This document shows, one piece after another, positions 1 to 9,631 of a stretch of 64,000 nucleotides of DNA. The translations under genes and the position numbers were made by a program. A model generated the notes under the pieces. That model was not told the DNA's origin and did no database searches. It was given only the letters and a program-made list of their open reading frames with translations. The stretch comes from Labilibaculum sp. (lineage in GTDB: Bacteria > Bacteroidota > Bacteroidia > Bacteroidales > Marinifilaceae): contig JAEINT010000005.1 in assembly GCA_016342745.1 (NCBI GenBank), positions 1 through 64,000 on the forward strand. The letters run 5' to 3'. Every line of letters starts with the position of its first letter. Positions within the stretch are counted from its first letter, which is position 1.

Positions 1-77
1 TCGGCAGCAAATTCATGATATAGCTTTTTTGCTGTATCGGTCTCAAGGATAAAATCTTTATCTAAAAACTTTTTCAT
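1..77 (-). CDS. uxaC: Glucuronate isomerase, N-terminal fragment
   Basis: Only the first 25 codons are inside the window; the gene reads leftward from the ATG at 77 and is cut by the edge. The peptide starts MKKFLDKDFILETDTAKKLY, which matches the well-conserved start of bacterial UxaC proteins (a Lys/Phe-rich opening followed by the L-x-T-x-x-A-x-x-L-Y helix). UxaC interconverts D-galacturonate and tagaturonate (or glucuronate and fructuronate), the first cytoplasmic step of uronate breakdown. It lies 48 bases downstream of uxaA on the same strand, so it is the third gene of a uxaB-uxaA-uxaC operon. The call rests on a short stretch plus context. Confidence 0.8.
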   Translation of the reverse strand, partial: MKKFLDKDFILETDTAKKLYHEFAA

Positions 78-125
78 ATTTTTCTCTTTTTTTCATGCCA
101 GTTTTTAACAAACATGTAGGTGATT

Positions 126-1613
126 TTATAAAGTAACACCTGATTTAAAAATTGCAATTTCTCTGAATCCAGTTTTTTCGTGGTTCAGTTCTGTGCCACT
201 GGCAACTTCAATAATGTAGTCTAAAAAATCTACGGCAAGGGAGTTGATATCACCAGTTTCTAGCAGTGTTCCGGCATTAAAATCAATCCAATGTGATTTT
301 CTTTTAGCCAAGTTGCTATTGGTTGAAATTTTCATGGTTGGAATGAAACTTCCAAATGGAGTTCCTCTTCCAGTTGTGAATAAAACCATTTGACAGCCTG
401 CGAATCCAAGAGCTGAAGCAGCAACCAAATCGTTACCAGGAGATGAAAGAAGATTTAAACCGCTTTTCTGAATTGCTTCTCCATATTTTAAGACATCTAC
501 AATTTTTGCAGAACCTCCTTTTTGAGTACAACCTAAAGATTTATCCTCAAGTGTTGTAATTCCTCCTGCTTTGTTTCCAGGTGATGGGTTTTCGTAAATA
601 GGCTGATCGTGCTTGATGAAATATTGCTTGAAATCATTTATCAAATGAACAGTTTTATTGAAAACTTCTTCGTCTTTAGCACGTTCCATTAGAATATGTT
701 CTGCTCCAAACATTTCAGGAACCTCAGTAAGTACAGTACTACCGCCGTTCGCAATTAAAATATCCGAAAATACTCCTAGCAAAGGATTAGCCGTTATACC
801 GCTAAATCCATCAGATCCGCCACATTTTAAACCGATTTTTAGATCTGCAATTGGGCAATTTGTTCTGCTATCTTTTTGCATGCTTGCATACAATTCCTCA
901 ATCAGTTTTATTCCTTCTTCTATTTCATTATCAACGTCCTGACTGTTTAGAAATTTAACTCTTGTTTCATCATATTCCCCCAAGGATTTTTTCAATTCGC
1001 TGATTTGGTTGTTTTCACATCCCAAGCCAAGCACAAGTACTCCTCCAGCATTTGGATGTTTAATCATATTTCCAAGAACGGTTCTTGTGTTAATATGATC
1101 ATCTCCCAATTGAGAACAGCCATAATTGTGACCAAAAACATGTATGTTCTCAATAGCTTCTGTTTGGTGTTGCTGCTTAAATATCTTAACAATAGAATTT
1201 GCCTGACCATTAACACAACCAACAGTGGGAATAATCCAAAGTTCATTTCGAATACCAACATCTCCATTTTTTCGTTTGTAGCCTTTAAACGTTTTGTTTA
1301 AAGGAGCAATATCTAATTCTTGGAATTTTGGATGATATTCATAGGTCATGCAATCTGATAAATTGGTTTTCACATTATGAACATGAACATGATCACCTAT
1401 TTGGATATCAATTAAGGCATACCCTATTGGATTCCCATATTTAATTAGGTTTTCATCTTTTGAAATATTTGCGATCGCAATTTTGTGTCCAGAAGGAATA
1501 TCTTCGTTTACTTTTACAGTAATGTTATCGATATTTATGATTTCACCTTTAGAAATTATAGTTGTTGCAACAACGACATTGTCTGAAGGATGAATTTTTA
1601 AAAGCTTTTCCAT
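126..1613 (-). CDS. uxaA: Altronate dehydratase
   Basis: A 495-residue UxaA-type altronate dehydratase, which dehydrates D-altronate to 2-keto-3-deoxygluconate in the cytoplasm. The N-terminal ~90 residues form an SAF-type domain (opening MEKLLKIHPSDNVVVA) and the long C-terminal domain carries the family's Gly/Cys motifs GHNYGCSQLG, KCGGSDGFSG and LGCTQKGGSAK, which contribute to the Fe/metal-dependent active site. Length fits full-length family members. The reading frame extends 17 codons further upstream, but that start would overlap uxaB; the ATG at 1613 leaves a one-base gap to the uxaB stop and starts exactly where homologues do. It is the middle gene of the uxaB-uxaA-uxaC operon, next to a pectin-degradation locus that would supply galacturonate. 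Confidence 0.95.
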   Translation of the reverse strand: MEKLLKIHPSDNVVVATTIISKGEIINIDNITVKVNEDIPSGHKIAIANISKDENLIKYGNPIGYALIDIQIGDHVHVHNVKTNLSDCMTYEYHPKFQELDIAPLNKTFKGYKRKNGDVGIRNELWIIPTVGCVNGQANSIVKIFKQQHQTEAIENIHVFGHNYGCSQLGDDHINTRTVLGNMIKHPNAGGVLVLGLGCENNQISELKKSLGEYDETRVKFLNSQDVDNEIEEGIKLIEELYASMQKDSRTNCPIADLKIGLKCGGSDGFSGITANPLLGVFSDILIANGGSTVLTEVPEMFGAEHILMERAKDEEVFNKTVHLINDFKQYFIKHDQPIYENPSPGNKAGGITTLEDKSLGCTQKGGSAKIVDVLKYGEAIQKSGLNLLSSPGNDLVAASALGFAGCQMVLFTTGRGTPFGSFIPTMKISTNSNLAKRKSHWIDFNAGTLLETGDINSLAVDFLDYIIEVASGTELNHEKTGFREIAIFKSGVTL

Positions 1614-1614
1614 A

Positions 1615-3063
1615 TTACGAAAGTGTTTTAATTGCTTCTTGAATACCATTCGATAGTATAGCATACAATTGTTTGCTAACAGTATCGGTTAAACCGGATA
1701 TCTGATTTAAATCCATATCCCACAATTCTGAATAAGCTAGTACTTTTCTAGTTAGAGTTTGCACATTTTCTGGGTTTAACTCAAAAGCATTCCAAGCATT
1801 CAGCATAAAATCTAAGTGTACCTGATCGTCTTGTAGTTCAATTTTATTGCCTTTGTATTCTCCACGATAATAGGCAATTAATGCAGCCAAAGAGAAGGAC
1901 AGGTGAGAAGGAATTTCATTTTTAATCTTTGAATAATCGATAAGAGAACAAAGGTTTCTAGTTTTCCATTTTGACATTGAGTTTAAGGCAATACTTTTCC
2001 ATTCGTGGCGGATATATGGATTATAGAAACGTTCCAATATCTTTTTAGCAAACTTGCTTAAATCGTTCTGGTCACCATTAATGGTTGCCAAAACTTCATT
2101 GTAAATCATGTTGTTCATGAATTTACCAAGTACATCATGTTCTATGCTTTCGCGAACAGTTTCGATGCCATATAATAAGGATACAGCAAAACTACCTGTA
2201 TGAGCTCCATTTAAAACCCTTACTTTTTGCTCTCTAAAGTCTGTCATATCATCAACAAACTTAACTTCTAACCCAGCCTTATCTGCAGGGAACTCATTTT
2301 TCACCCATTCAGGTGCTTCAATTACCCAAAGGTGAAAATATTCACCAACGGTTACCAATTGGTCTGCATAGCCTAATTCTTTATGAACGTCATCAATATC
2401 ATCTTTCGGAAAACCAGGAACAATTCGATCAACTAAAGTGTTGCAGAATGCGCAAGCTTCTTCTAACCAACTAATAAATTCTTCTTCTAAATTCCAATTT
2501 CTGGCATGTTGCAGTACATACTTTTTCAGAAAATCAGCATTTCTGTCAATTAGCTCACAGCATATAATTATAAGTCCTTTTGAAATATCGCCATTAGAAG
2601 TTTTAAAACGACGATAAAGTAAAGAGGTCATTTTACCAGGAAAAGAACTTTGCGGAGCTTGTTTTAGTGTATCTGAACTATCCCAGCTAATTCCTGCTTC
2701 TGTAGTATTTGAAATTACAAACCTTAATTCAGAATTATCAATTACTTCCAAGTATTTATCATATTCGGAATATGGGTTTATGGCACGGCTAACACAATCA
2801 ATCAATTCATTTTCTTTTATTGGCTGACCATCCTTAATCCCTTTTAACTGGACATGGTACAATCCGTCTTGAGAATTGATTAGATCAGCCAAACCGTGTT
2901 CAATTGGCTGCGCAATAACAACACCTGTATTGAAATCTGTTTCTTTGTTCATTTTGTTGATCATCCATTCAACAAAGGCCCGAAGAAAATTTCCTTCTCC
3001 GAATTGTAAAATTCGTTCTGGATATTGTTTGGTATTGTGTTTTGTGTTTCTATTTAGTTTCAT
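1615..3063 (-). CDS. uxaB: Tagaturonate reductase
   Basis: A 482-residue member of the mannitol dehydrogenase-like polyol dehydrogenase family. The dinucleotide-binding N-terminus carries ILQFGEGNFLRAFVEWMI, the form typical of UxaB. The C-terminal half carries the helical mannitol-dehydrogenase domain, with VRVLNGAHTG containing the conserved Asn/His pair used in catalysis. The enzyme reduces D-tagaturonate to D-altronate with NADH, between UxaC and UxaA. It is the first gene of the operon, read leftward, with one base separating its stop from the uxaA start. The 278-base stretch upstream, up to the end of the sensor gene, must hold the operon promoter, but I see no clear TAnnTTTG box there. 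Confidence 0.95.
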   Translation of the reverse strand: MKLNRNTKHNTKQYPERILQFGEGNFLRAFVEWMINKMNKETDFNTGVVIAQPIEHGLADLINSQDGLYHVQLKGIKDGQPIKENELIDCVSRAINPYSEYDKYLEVIDNSELRFVISNTTEAGISWDSSDTLKQAPQSSFPGKMTSLLYRRFKTSNGDISKGLIIICCELIDRNADFLKKYVLQHARNWNLEEEFISWLEEACAFCNTLVDRIVPGFPKDDIDDVHKELGYADQLVTVGEYFHLWVIEAPEWVKNEFPADKAGLEVKFVDDMTDFREQKVRVLNGAHTGSFAVSLLYGIETVRESIEHDVLGKFMNNMIYNEVLATINGDQNDLSKFAKKILERFYNPYIRHEWKSIALNSMSKWKTRNLCSLIDYSKIKNEIPSHLSFSLAALIAYYRGEYKGNKIELQDDQVHLDFMLNAWNAFELNPENVQTLTRKVLAYSELWDMDLNQISGLTDTVSKQLYAILSNGIQEAIKTLS

Positions 3064-3341
3064 AATTGTAATATTTATATGTAATTAAAACTTAAATTGG
3101 ATTATTTGTTAAGAGAAATAAGAAAGTAAATACAATCACCGTTATCGGGCACGGGGGTGAGATATATTTTATTCATAAGCAATATTTTTTTCATTTTTTT
3201 AAACTAAAGAGCTTTTGAGATCTGAAAATTAACTTAACAGATAGGAGAGTGTTGTTGTATGTAAAATCAATTTGTTTTTCATATAACTATTTGTCTATAG
3301 ATAGCACATTGGATTATTTCACAATCATTATGCATAAGTTT

Positions 3342-6300
3342 CTATTTTAATTCTTTTTTTATTTGGCTTGGTGTGTAGCCAAATGTTTTTTTAAATTGTT
3401 TAGAAAAGTATTTAACGTCTGTATAACCTATTTTATAAGCCGTTTCAGAAACGGAGTAACCTTTTTTAAGTAAGTTTAAGCTAAGTTTTAGTTTCACTTG
3501 TCTTATAAACTCTAAAGGACTAAGTCCTGTTAATCCTTTAATTTTATTATAAAGAACGGTGCGACTCATGCAGAATGTTTCTGCAACATTTTCAACGCTT
3601 AAATCTTCAGAGAAATTGCTTTTAATATGGCCTAGAAGTTGAGTTAAAAATTCTTCATCCTTAGTATTGACTTTTAGCGTGTTTGGATCAATAGTTTTAT
3701 TATCTCTGAATTTTGAGATAACTAGTTTTCGTTGACCTATAAGATTGTCGACTATCGCACTCAGATGTTTTGTGTTTAGTGGTTTTGTAATGTATGCTTC
3801 AGCTCCCGAGGAGTACCCTTCAATTTTATCCTGAATGTCATTTTTTGCTGTCATTATTACGATTGGAATGTGGCATAAACTGAAGTTCTCTTTCAGCTTT
3901 TTTGTCATTTCAATACCATCTATTTCAGGCATCATTATATCAGTAACAATGACATCTGGATTATGAATTTCAGCTAATTTGAGTCCTCTTTTTCCATTTT
4001 CAGCAACAATACAGTTATAGCCCTTTTCCAGTTTATTTTTAAGATAACTAGAAATTTGCACATTATCCTCAACGAGAAGTATTGTTGGTTTATTTTTATC
4101 TAGTTGTGGTGATTCATTTAATATTGTTGGTATGTCGGAATTCTCTATATGATTATTTGGTATTCGTGATTCACTTTTTTCAATTATTTGTAAATTTTCT
4201 TGTTTGGCAAATTGCTTATTGTCAAGAGGTAACGAAAAGCAGAAACAACTACCACGATCAATTTGTGAAGTTATTTTAATATCACCATTGTGCAATTTAG
4301 CTAACTCATACGCTAAGGCAAGACCAATACCACTTCCTTGAGAGTGGCTCTTATTAAGTATCACAAAACGAGTGAATATGTCACTAATATCTTCGTTAGC
4401 AATTCCTTGGCCTTCATCTTTGACGTTGATTAATGCGAATTCATTGTTCTTGCTGATGTCAATTTTCACACTTTTACTTTTGGGTGTGAATTTTAGGGCA
4501 TTGGAAATTAGATTGTAAATTATAGAGTCTAACTTTTCAGCATCGGCCCACACAATAATTTCTGTATCATAAGGATCTATTTCTAAAGTAATGCCATTGT
4601 GTTTAGCTAGAGGAATAAAGCTCTCATAAATACTAAGGGTGAATTTATTCAGCTCAATTTTTTTAATATTTAAACTCATTTTATTATTCTGAATACGTCT
4701 AAAATCAAGCAATTGATTAACCAAAGCAAGCATCCGTCTGGTATTTCTCTTCATCATTTTTAACTGACTGATTACTTCATTGTTAATGACTTGCCCTTCA
4801 CTTAGTAGGTCATCTAAAGGTCCGAGTATCAGAGTTAAAGGTGTTCTTATCTCATGAGAAATATTGGTGAAGAATTGCAATTTTAATTCATTAATTTTCT
4901 TCACTAGGACTAGGTCTGTTCTGAATTTATTAATCCGGATTATAATTCTACGAACAATTAGAATAATAATGGTAAGCAGAATAGCATAACTTATATAAGC
5001 CCCAGTCGTTTTCCACCATGGAGAGGTAATTGTCACTGTTAATTCCTTATATAGATGACTCCATTCCCCGTTTCGTTTAGTGTTTTTTACTCGAAAAGTA
5101 TATTTTCCTGGAGAAAGATTGGTATATGTTGCTTTTGTTTGATTGCCAACAAAGTTCCAATTTTCTTCAAAGCCTTCTAGTTTATATGCATATTGAATCT
5201 TAGATGGATCCAGAAAATCAAGAGCAGAATATTCTAAGCTAAAACTAGAATAATTATAAGGTAATTTAATAGCCTTAGTAAATGAAATACTTTTCTTTAA
5301 TGGAGAGTTTTTAGTTCCAATATTTACATCTTTATTAAAAAGTTGAAAATTTGTTAGTTTGATTAGGTGTTTGTCTGTTGTTTCTTTGATTAATTCGGGT
5401 TTAATTGATTCTAATCCTTTGGAGCCACCAAATAGTAAACGACCATCGCTTAATTTGTAAGAGGTATTTTCTGAGAAATTATTAATCGATAGTCCATTAG
5501 ATTCATTGTACATCTCGAAGATTTTTTCTTTGGAATTATATCTGCTTAAGCCATATTCTGAACTAATCCAGATGCGTTTTTGATCGTCCTCTAATATACC
5601 AAAGATAACATCATTAGATAGTCCATCTTTTGTTGTGAAATTTTTAAATTTGGATGATTTTTTAATAGGGAGCTGAATCCTACTAATTCCTCCCCCAAAG
5701 GTTCCAAACCACAATTGTCTATTAGAATCTTCAAAAATTTCGACAATGTCATTATAATTGATTTTATCTGGATTATCAGCTTCTTTAAAGAATGATTGAA
5801 AATTTATTTTCGGATTTTTTAAGCTGTCTTTCTTCAATACATTAAGACCAAATGCAGTGGCAACCCAAAGATTTGAATCCGAATCGCATTTTATTTTTCG
5901 AACAAGATCACTTGACAGATTACTATTCGAAGAATTGTAGCGTTTAAATGATAAATCTTTGTACTCATTATTCAAGACTTTGCATATTCCATTTCCATAG
6001 GTTCCTATCCATATATTGCCATATAAATCTTGCTCAATACTGTAGATGTTATCGTTTGGAATAGATGTACTATCATTTGCAATAGTACGGTAGTTATAGA
6101 ATTGTAACGATTTATAATTGGTTTCCTTAGTGGGTAATGGCAATGTGCTAACGGCTATCCCATGCCCCTTTGTTCCTAACCAAATATGTTTGTTTTTATC
6201 TATAAAGAACTTGTATACATTTACTTTCTCTCGTTTGTTATTGTTTATTTTAAGAGAATTAATGGTATGGATTTTCTCGAAGTTTGTGTTGTATATATGA

Positions 6301-7727
6301 ATAATCCCATTTTTTGTGCTCAACCAAATATTTTTATTGGGATCCTGAACTATAGATCGTGTAACATTATCTATGATCTGTGAATGGTTCTTTGTTGGGA
6401 TTATGTGTTTAAAAGCTGAATTTCGTTTAATTACTTTTTCAAGTCCTCCCTTGTATTGCCCTGTTCCTAGCCACATTTGGCCAGATAAATCCTCCGTTAT
6501 ACTGTGAACAATATTCGATGAAATAGAGTAGTTGTCTGAGGGATTGTTTGTATACTTTGTAAAGTAATCATTTTGGCGATTGTAAAAAGCGAGAGCACCG
6601 CCATGAAGTCCAATCCATAAATTGGAATCCTTATCTTCATAAAATACGTGTCTTTCTCTATCTGTTATACTCTTTTGATTTTGGTTTGTTAACTGATAAG
6701 ATTTACTTTCTAATGAGGAGAGATTCACTTTTGTAACTCCATATTCTTCAGTTGTTACCCATGCATTATCAAATCGATCAAAATAGATTTTCTCAACATT
6801 GTTTCCATGTATTTTAACCTCACTCCATGTTTTATTAAGGGAGTTGTAAATAGTGAGTCCTTTATTTTTGAAGGCAACTAGAACTTTTTTATCTGATGAT
6901 GCAAATATTCTATTAATTTCATCAGATTTAAAATGTTCAGTATTGGAATTATTTAAGAAGTTAAATGATTTAAGAGTTTTATTATAAGTAACAATACCTT
7001 TTTTATCTGAAGCGAACCAAATTTCATCTTCTATTTCAATGGCAGAATTGAAAGAATAATTTATAAGGTAATGTTGAAAATTAAAAACATTTCTTTGTAA
7101 ATCCTTTTTTTGTAAATGATCAATTCCACGTTTAGTTCCTGCCCAAATATCTTCATTTTCATCAGAATAAATAAAACGAACTTCATTGTTTGTAATTGTA
7201 AATCGTCCCTTGTCACTTATATGTGTTCTATTGTAGATGTTTTGATTCACATCATGCTTCAAATAGTAAAGTCCATTTTCACTGGTTCCAATCCATATTT
7301 CATCTTCTGAATATTGCAAGAAGCAAGTCGACAGATTGTTTTTTTCATAGTTGGAATTGTTGTAGTTGGGTATTGTGCTAAACTTCTCTGTAATAGGATT
7401 AAAAAAGTGATAGTAATGGTCGTACGTTTCAATCCAAATATATCCTAAATGATCTTGCCACAACTGAATAACCCGATTATTAATGAAGCTATTGTCCTTG
7501 GTGTTATTATTGAATACTTTGAATTCATATCCGTCAAAACGGTTTAATCCATTCATCGTCCCAATCCAAAGGAAACCATCCTTATCACATAGAACACTAG
7601 AAACAGAATTTTGAGATAGACCATCTTCAGAATCGTAATGTTGAAATCTAAAAATATCCTGAGCGCTAACTTTAGTAAGAGTTAGTACCGATAAGCATAT
7701 AATATAAACGAGTAATCTTGATTTCAT
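3342..7727 (-). CDS. Hybrid two-component sensor/AraC regulator (HTCS) of the pectin locus
   Basis: A 1461-residue one-protein two-component system. In order: signal peptide (about residues 1-23, ending KVSAQ), some 14 two-component-regulator propeller repeats forming two periplasmic seven-bladed propellers (about 25-800), a Y_Y_Y domain (about 835-900), one membrane helix (about 905-930), HisKA with phospho-acceptor His958 in NISHEIRTPL, HATPase_c (motifs NLISNALKFT, DEGQGI, GSGIGLAL), a receiver with phospho-Asp1263 in TDIMMPE and Lys in ITKPL, and a C-terminal AraC helix-turn-helix (about 1356-1460). Such proteins bind an oligosaccharide in the periplasm and switch on the adjacent susCD genes. 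The ATG at 7727 is chosen because the longer frame begins with TTG and lies over the promoter box. It is divergent from the pectin genes and upstream of uxaBAC on the same strand. Confidence 0.96.
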   Translation of the reverse strand: MKSRLLVYIICLSVLTLTKVSAQDIFRFQHYDSEDGLSQNSVSSVLCDKDGFLWIGTMNGLNRFDGYEFKVFNNNTKDNSFINNRVIQLWQDHLGYIWIETYDHYYHFFNPITEKFSTIPNYNNSNYEKNNLSTCFLQYSEDEIWIGTSENGLYYLKHDVNQNIYNRTHISDKGRFTITNNEVRFIYSDENEDIWAGTKRGIDHLQKKDLQRNVFNFQHYLINYSFNSAIEIEDEIWFASDKKGIVTYNKTLKSFNFLNNSNTEHFKSDEINRIFASSDKKVLVAFKNKGLTIYNSLNKTWSEVKIHGNNVEKIYFDRFDNAWVTTEEYGVTKVNLSSLESKSYQLTNQNQKSITDRERHVFYEDKDSNLWIGLHGGALAFYNRQNDYFTKYTNNPSDNYSISSNIVHSITEDLSGQMWLGTGQYKGGLEKVIKRNSAFKHIIPTKNHSQIIDNVTRSIVQDPNKNIWLSTKNGIIHIYNTNFEKIHTINSLKINNNKREKVNVYKFFIDKNKHIWLGTKGHGIAVSTLPLPTKETNYKSLQFYNYRTIANDSTSIPNDNIYSIEQDLYGNIWIGTYGNGICKVLNNEYKDLSFKRYNSSNSNLSSDLVRKIKCDSDSNLWVATAFGLNVLKKDSLKNPKINFQSFFKEADNPDKINYNDIVEIFEDSNRQLWFGTFGGGISRIQLPIKKSSKFKNFTTKDGLSNDVIFGILEDDQKRIWISSEYGLSRYNSKEKIFEMYNESNGLSINNFSENTSYKLSDGRLLFGGSKGLESIKPELIKETTDKHLIKLTNFQLFNKDVNIGTKNSPLKKSISFTKAIKLPYNYSSFSLEYSALDFLDPSKIQYAYKLEGFEENWNFVGNQTKATYTNLSPGKYTFRVKNTKRNGEWSHLYKELTVTITSPWWKTTGAYISYAILLTIIILIVRRIIIRINKFRTDLVLVKKINELKLQFFTNISHEIRTPLTLILGPLDDLLSEGQVINNEVISQLKMMKRNTRRMLALVNQLLDFRRIQNNKMSLNIKKIELNKFTLSIYESFIPLAKHNGITLEIDPYDTEIIVWADAEKLDSIIYNLISNALKFTPKSKSVKIDISKNNEFALINVKDEGQGIANEDISDIFTRFVILNKSHSQGSGIGLALAYELAKLHNGDIKITSQIDRGSCFCFSLPLDNKQFAKQENLQIIEKSESRIPNNHIENSDIPTILNESPQLDKNKPTILLVEDNVQISSYLKNKLEKGYNCIVAENGKRGLKLAEIHNPDVIVTDIMMPEIDGIEMTKKLKENFSLCHIPIVIMTAKNDIQDKIEGYSSGAEAYITKPLNTKHLSAIVDNLIGQRKLVISKFRDNKTIDPNTLKVNTKDEEFLTQLLGHIKSNFSEDLSVENVAETFCMSRTVLYNKIKGLTGLSPLEFIRQVKLKLSLNLLKKGYSVSETAYKIGYTDVKYFSKQFKKTFGYTPSQIKKELK

Positions 7728-7745
7728 CACATTATTTAATAATGA

Positions 7746-7753
7746 CAAATATA
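7746..7753 (-). promoter_or_regulatory. -7 promoter box of the HTCS gene
   Basis: Read on the minus strand this is TATATTTG, a perfect match to the Bacteroidota -7 consensus TAnnTTTG. Transcription would start near 7740, leaving a leader of about a dozen bases before the ATG at 7727. No clear -33 TTTG is visible. Confidence 0.6.
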
Positions 7754-8000
7754 GAGTTTTTAATTTGATTGATATGGATTCTTCTACAGTTAAGAATATG
7801 ACTGCTTCTCATATAGCTCTGAAAATCAAGGTTAAAGGGAAATGTCCCCCATCTTGTCTTGTGATTAGTCTACCATTTTGCGATGATCTGTAATACATAT
7901 TTTATGCATGCTTAGCTTAATTTTATAAACAAGAAAGTCATCGTACTCAATTGTGGTTTTGTCGCTTTCGGAAACGTTTTAAAAATATAAGTACTAAAAT

Positions 8001-9602
8001 ATGAAAAAAGGATTTAAAATAGGAGCTCTAAGTATTAAATCATGGATGCCGAATTTTCGTTTGCTCATACTTATTTGTTTGTGTTTTGCAAAATTCTCCG
8101 TTAATGCTAAGGTTAATATGGTCAAAAATGGGGCGGATAATAAAGGGGTTGTAATATGTACCAGTATTATAAATTCCACTATTGATTCTTTATTTAGTGT
8201 AGGAGGAGGAGAGTTGTTCTTTCCTGTAGGCCTTTATCTTACTGGTCCTATTGAGTTGAAGAGTAACATTACAATTAATCTTGAGGCTGGAGCTGTATTA
8301 AAGTTTACTGATAATTTTGATGATTACTTACCTATGGTTGATTCTCGATGGGAAGGTGTGCGAGTAAAGAATTTTAAGTCGCCAATTTATGCGCACAATG
8401 CTACAAATATTACCATTAAAGGTAGGGGCATGATAGATGGTAGTGGTGAAAAATGGTGGAACTTCTGGTGGCCATTGCATCGTGGGGAGATTTCAAAAAA
8501 CTCAAAATGGGAGCAGCTGTTTTATAATAATAATAAGGAACTAATTGAAAAAAATGCTTACCTGAGAAAAATGGGTAATTTCCTAAGACCGCCATTATTC
8601 ATGTCTTATGAATGTAATAATGTTCGAGTTGAAGGGGTATCGTTTAAGAATCCACCATTTTGGACCATTATGCCGGCATTTTCCGAAAACGTTACCATAA
8701 ATGGAATAACAATTATTAATCCGAAAGATTCACCTAACACAGATGGTATTGATCCTTCGTCATGTAAAAATGTGAGAATTAGTAATTGTCATATTAGTGT
8801 AGGTGATGATTGTATTGTAATTAAATCAGGCCGGGATGAGGATGGTCGAGAGGCTAATATGCCCACGGAAAACATTACAATTACCAATTGCACTATGCTA
8901 GACGGTCATGGTGGTGTTGTGATTGGTAGTGAAATGTCTGGTAGCGTAAGAAGAGTTACAATTTCCAACTGTGTATTTGAAGGTACTGATCGTGGAATCC
9001 GAATTAAAACGATGAGAGGTAGAGGTGGTGTAGTTGAGGACATACGTGTTTCAAATATAATAATGTATGATATAAAGAAGCAGGCTGTAATGATAAATAT
9101 GCATTATCATGATACTCCTGATGAACATGTGTCAGAAAGAACACCAGCAATACGAAATGTGTTTATTTCTAATGTTCGAATCAATAATGCTGAGCAGGCC
9201 GTGGCTATCTATGGATTAACAGAGCGAGATGCTGCTAATATTACTTTTAATGATGTGTTTGCGAGCACCAATAATGGGGTGGTAGGTAATCATGCTAGTG
9301 GAGTCAGTTTTAGTAATCTTCAGATTGAGTCAGAAAATAAAGAACCATTTAGATTTACTAACTCAAGTAATTTAGAGTTCAGAAATGTGAAAATTTTAAA
9401 TCCTAAATTTTCTAATTATGCTTTTAGTTTTCAGGATTGCGATAATGTTTTAATAAAAGACTGTTTTCAGGTGCAACCAATAGAAAACTATGTGTATGCA
9501 GAAAAATGTAACCCAGTAATAATCCTCAACAATATTTTAACATCTGTAGAGAATGTAATAGTTCCTATAGATTCGAAGTTTGTAGTAAAGGATAATTATT
9601 AA
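8001..9602 (+). CDS. GH28 polygalacturonase-type glycoside hydrolase (first copy)
   Basis: A 533-residue right-handed beta-helix enzyme of family GH28, cleaving alpha-1,4-galacturonosyl linkages in pectin or its oligomers. A Pro/Gly-rich N-terminal segment precedes the helix. The catalytic set is present: N246-T247-D248, G268-D269-D270, G302-H303-G304 and R334-I335-K336, numbering from the ATG at 8001. A signal peptide ends near FSVNA; translation could instead begin at the ATG at 8046, giving a more typical signal length, so the true start is uncertain. It is the first plus-strand gene after the divergent HTCS and sits 29 bases before susC. GH28 enzymes of this PUL type are often exo-acting; the specificity cannot be read from the motifs. 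Confidence 0.93.
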   Translation: MKKGFKIGALSIKSWMPNFRLLILICLCFAKFSVNAKVNMVKNGADNKGVVICTSIINSTIDSLFSVGGGELFFPVGLYLTGPIELKSNITINLEAGAVLKFTDNFDDYLPMVDSRWEGVRVKNFKSPIYAHNATNITIKGRGMIDGSGEKWWNFWWPLHRGEISKNSKWEQLFYNNNKELIEKNAYLRKMGNFLRPPLFMSYECNNVRVEGVSFKNPPFWTIMPAFSENVTINGITIINPKDSPNTDGIDPSSCKNVRISNCHISVGDDCIVIKSGRDEDGREANMPTENITITNCTMLDGHGGVVIGSEMSGSVRRVTISNCVFEGTDRGIRIKTMRGRGGVVEDIRVSNIIMYDIKKQAVMINMHYHDTPDEHVSERTPAIRNVFISNVRINNAEQAVAIYGLTERDAANITFNDVFASTNNGVVGNHASGVSFSNLQIESENKEPFRFTNSSNLEFRNVKILNPKFSNYAFSFQDCDNVLIKDCFQVQPIENYVYAEKCNPVIILNNILTSVENVIVPIDSKFVVKDNY

Positions 9603-9631
9603 TAAATTCCTAATAACTAAATTCTCATTTT

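Noticed and set aside
3064-3341. Operator or promoter box upstream of uxaB
   Set aside because: The CACCGTTATCGGGCACGGGGGTG region (about 3137-3160) is GC-rich and partly symmetric, but neither a full palindrome nor a TAnnTTTG box is clear enough to call.
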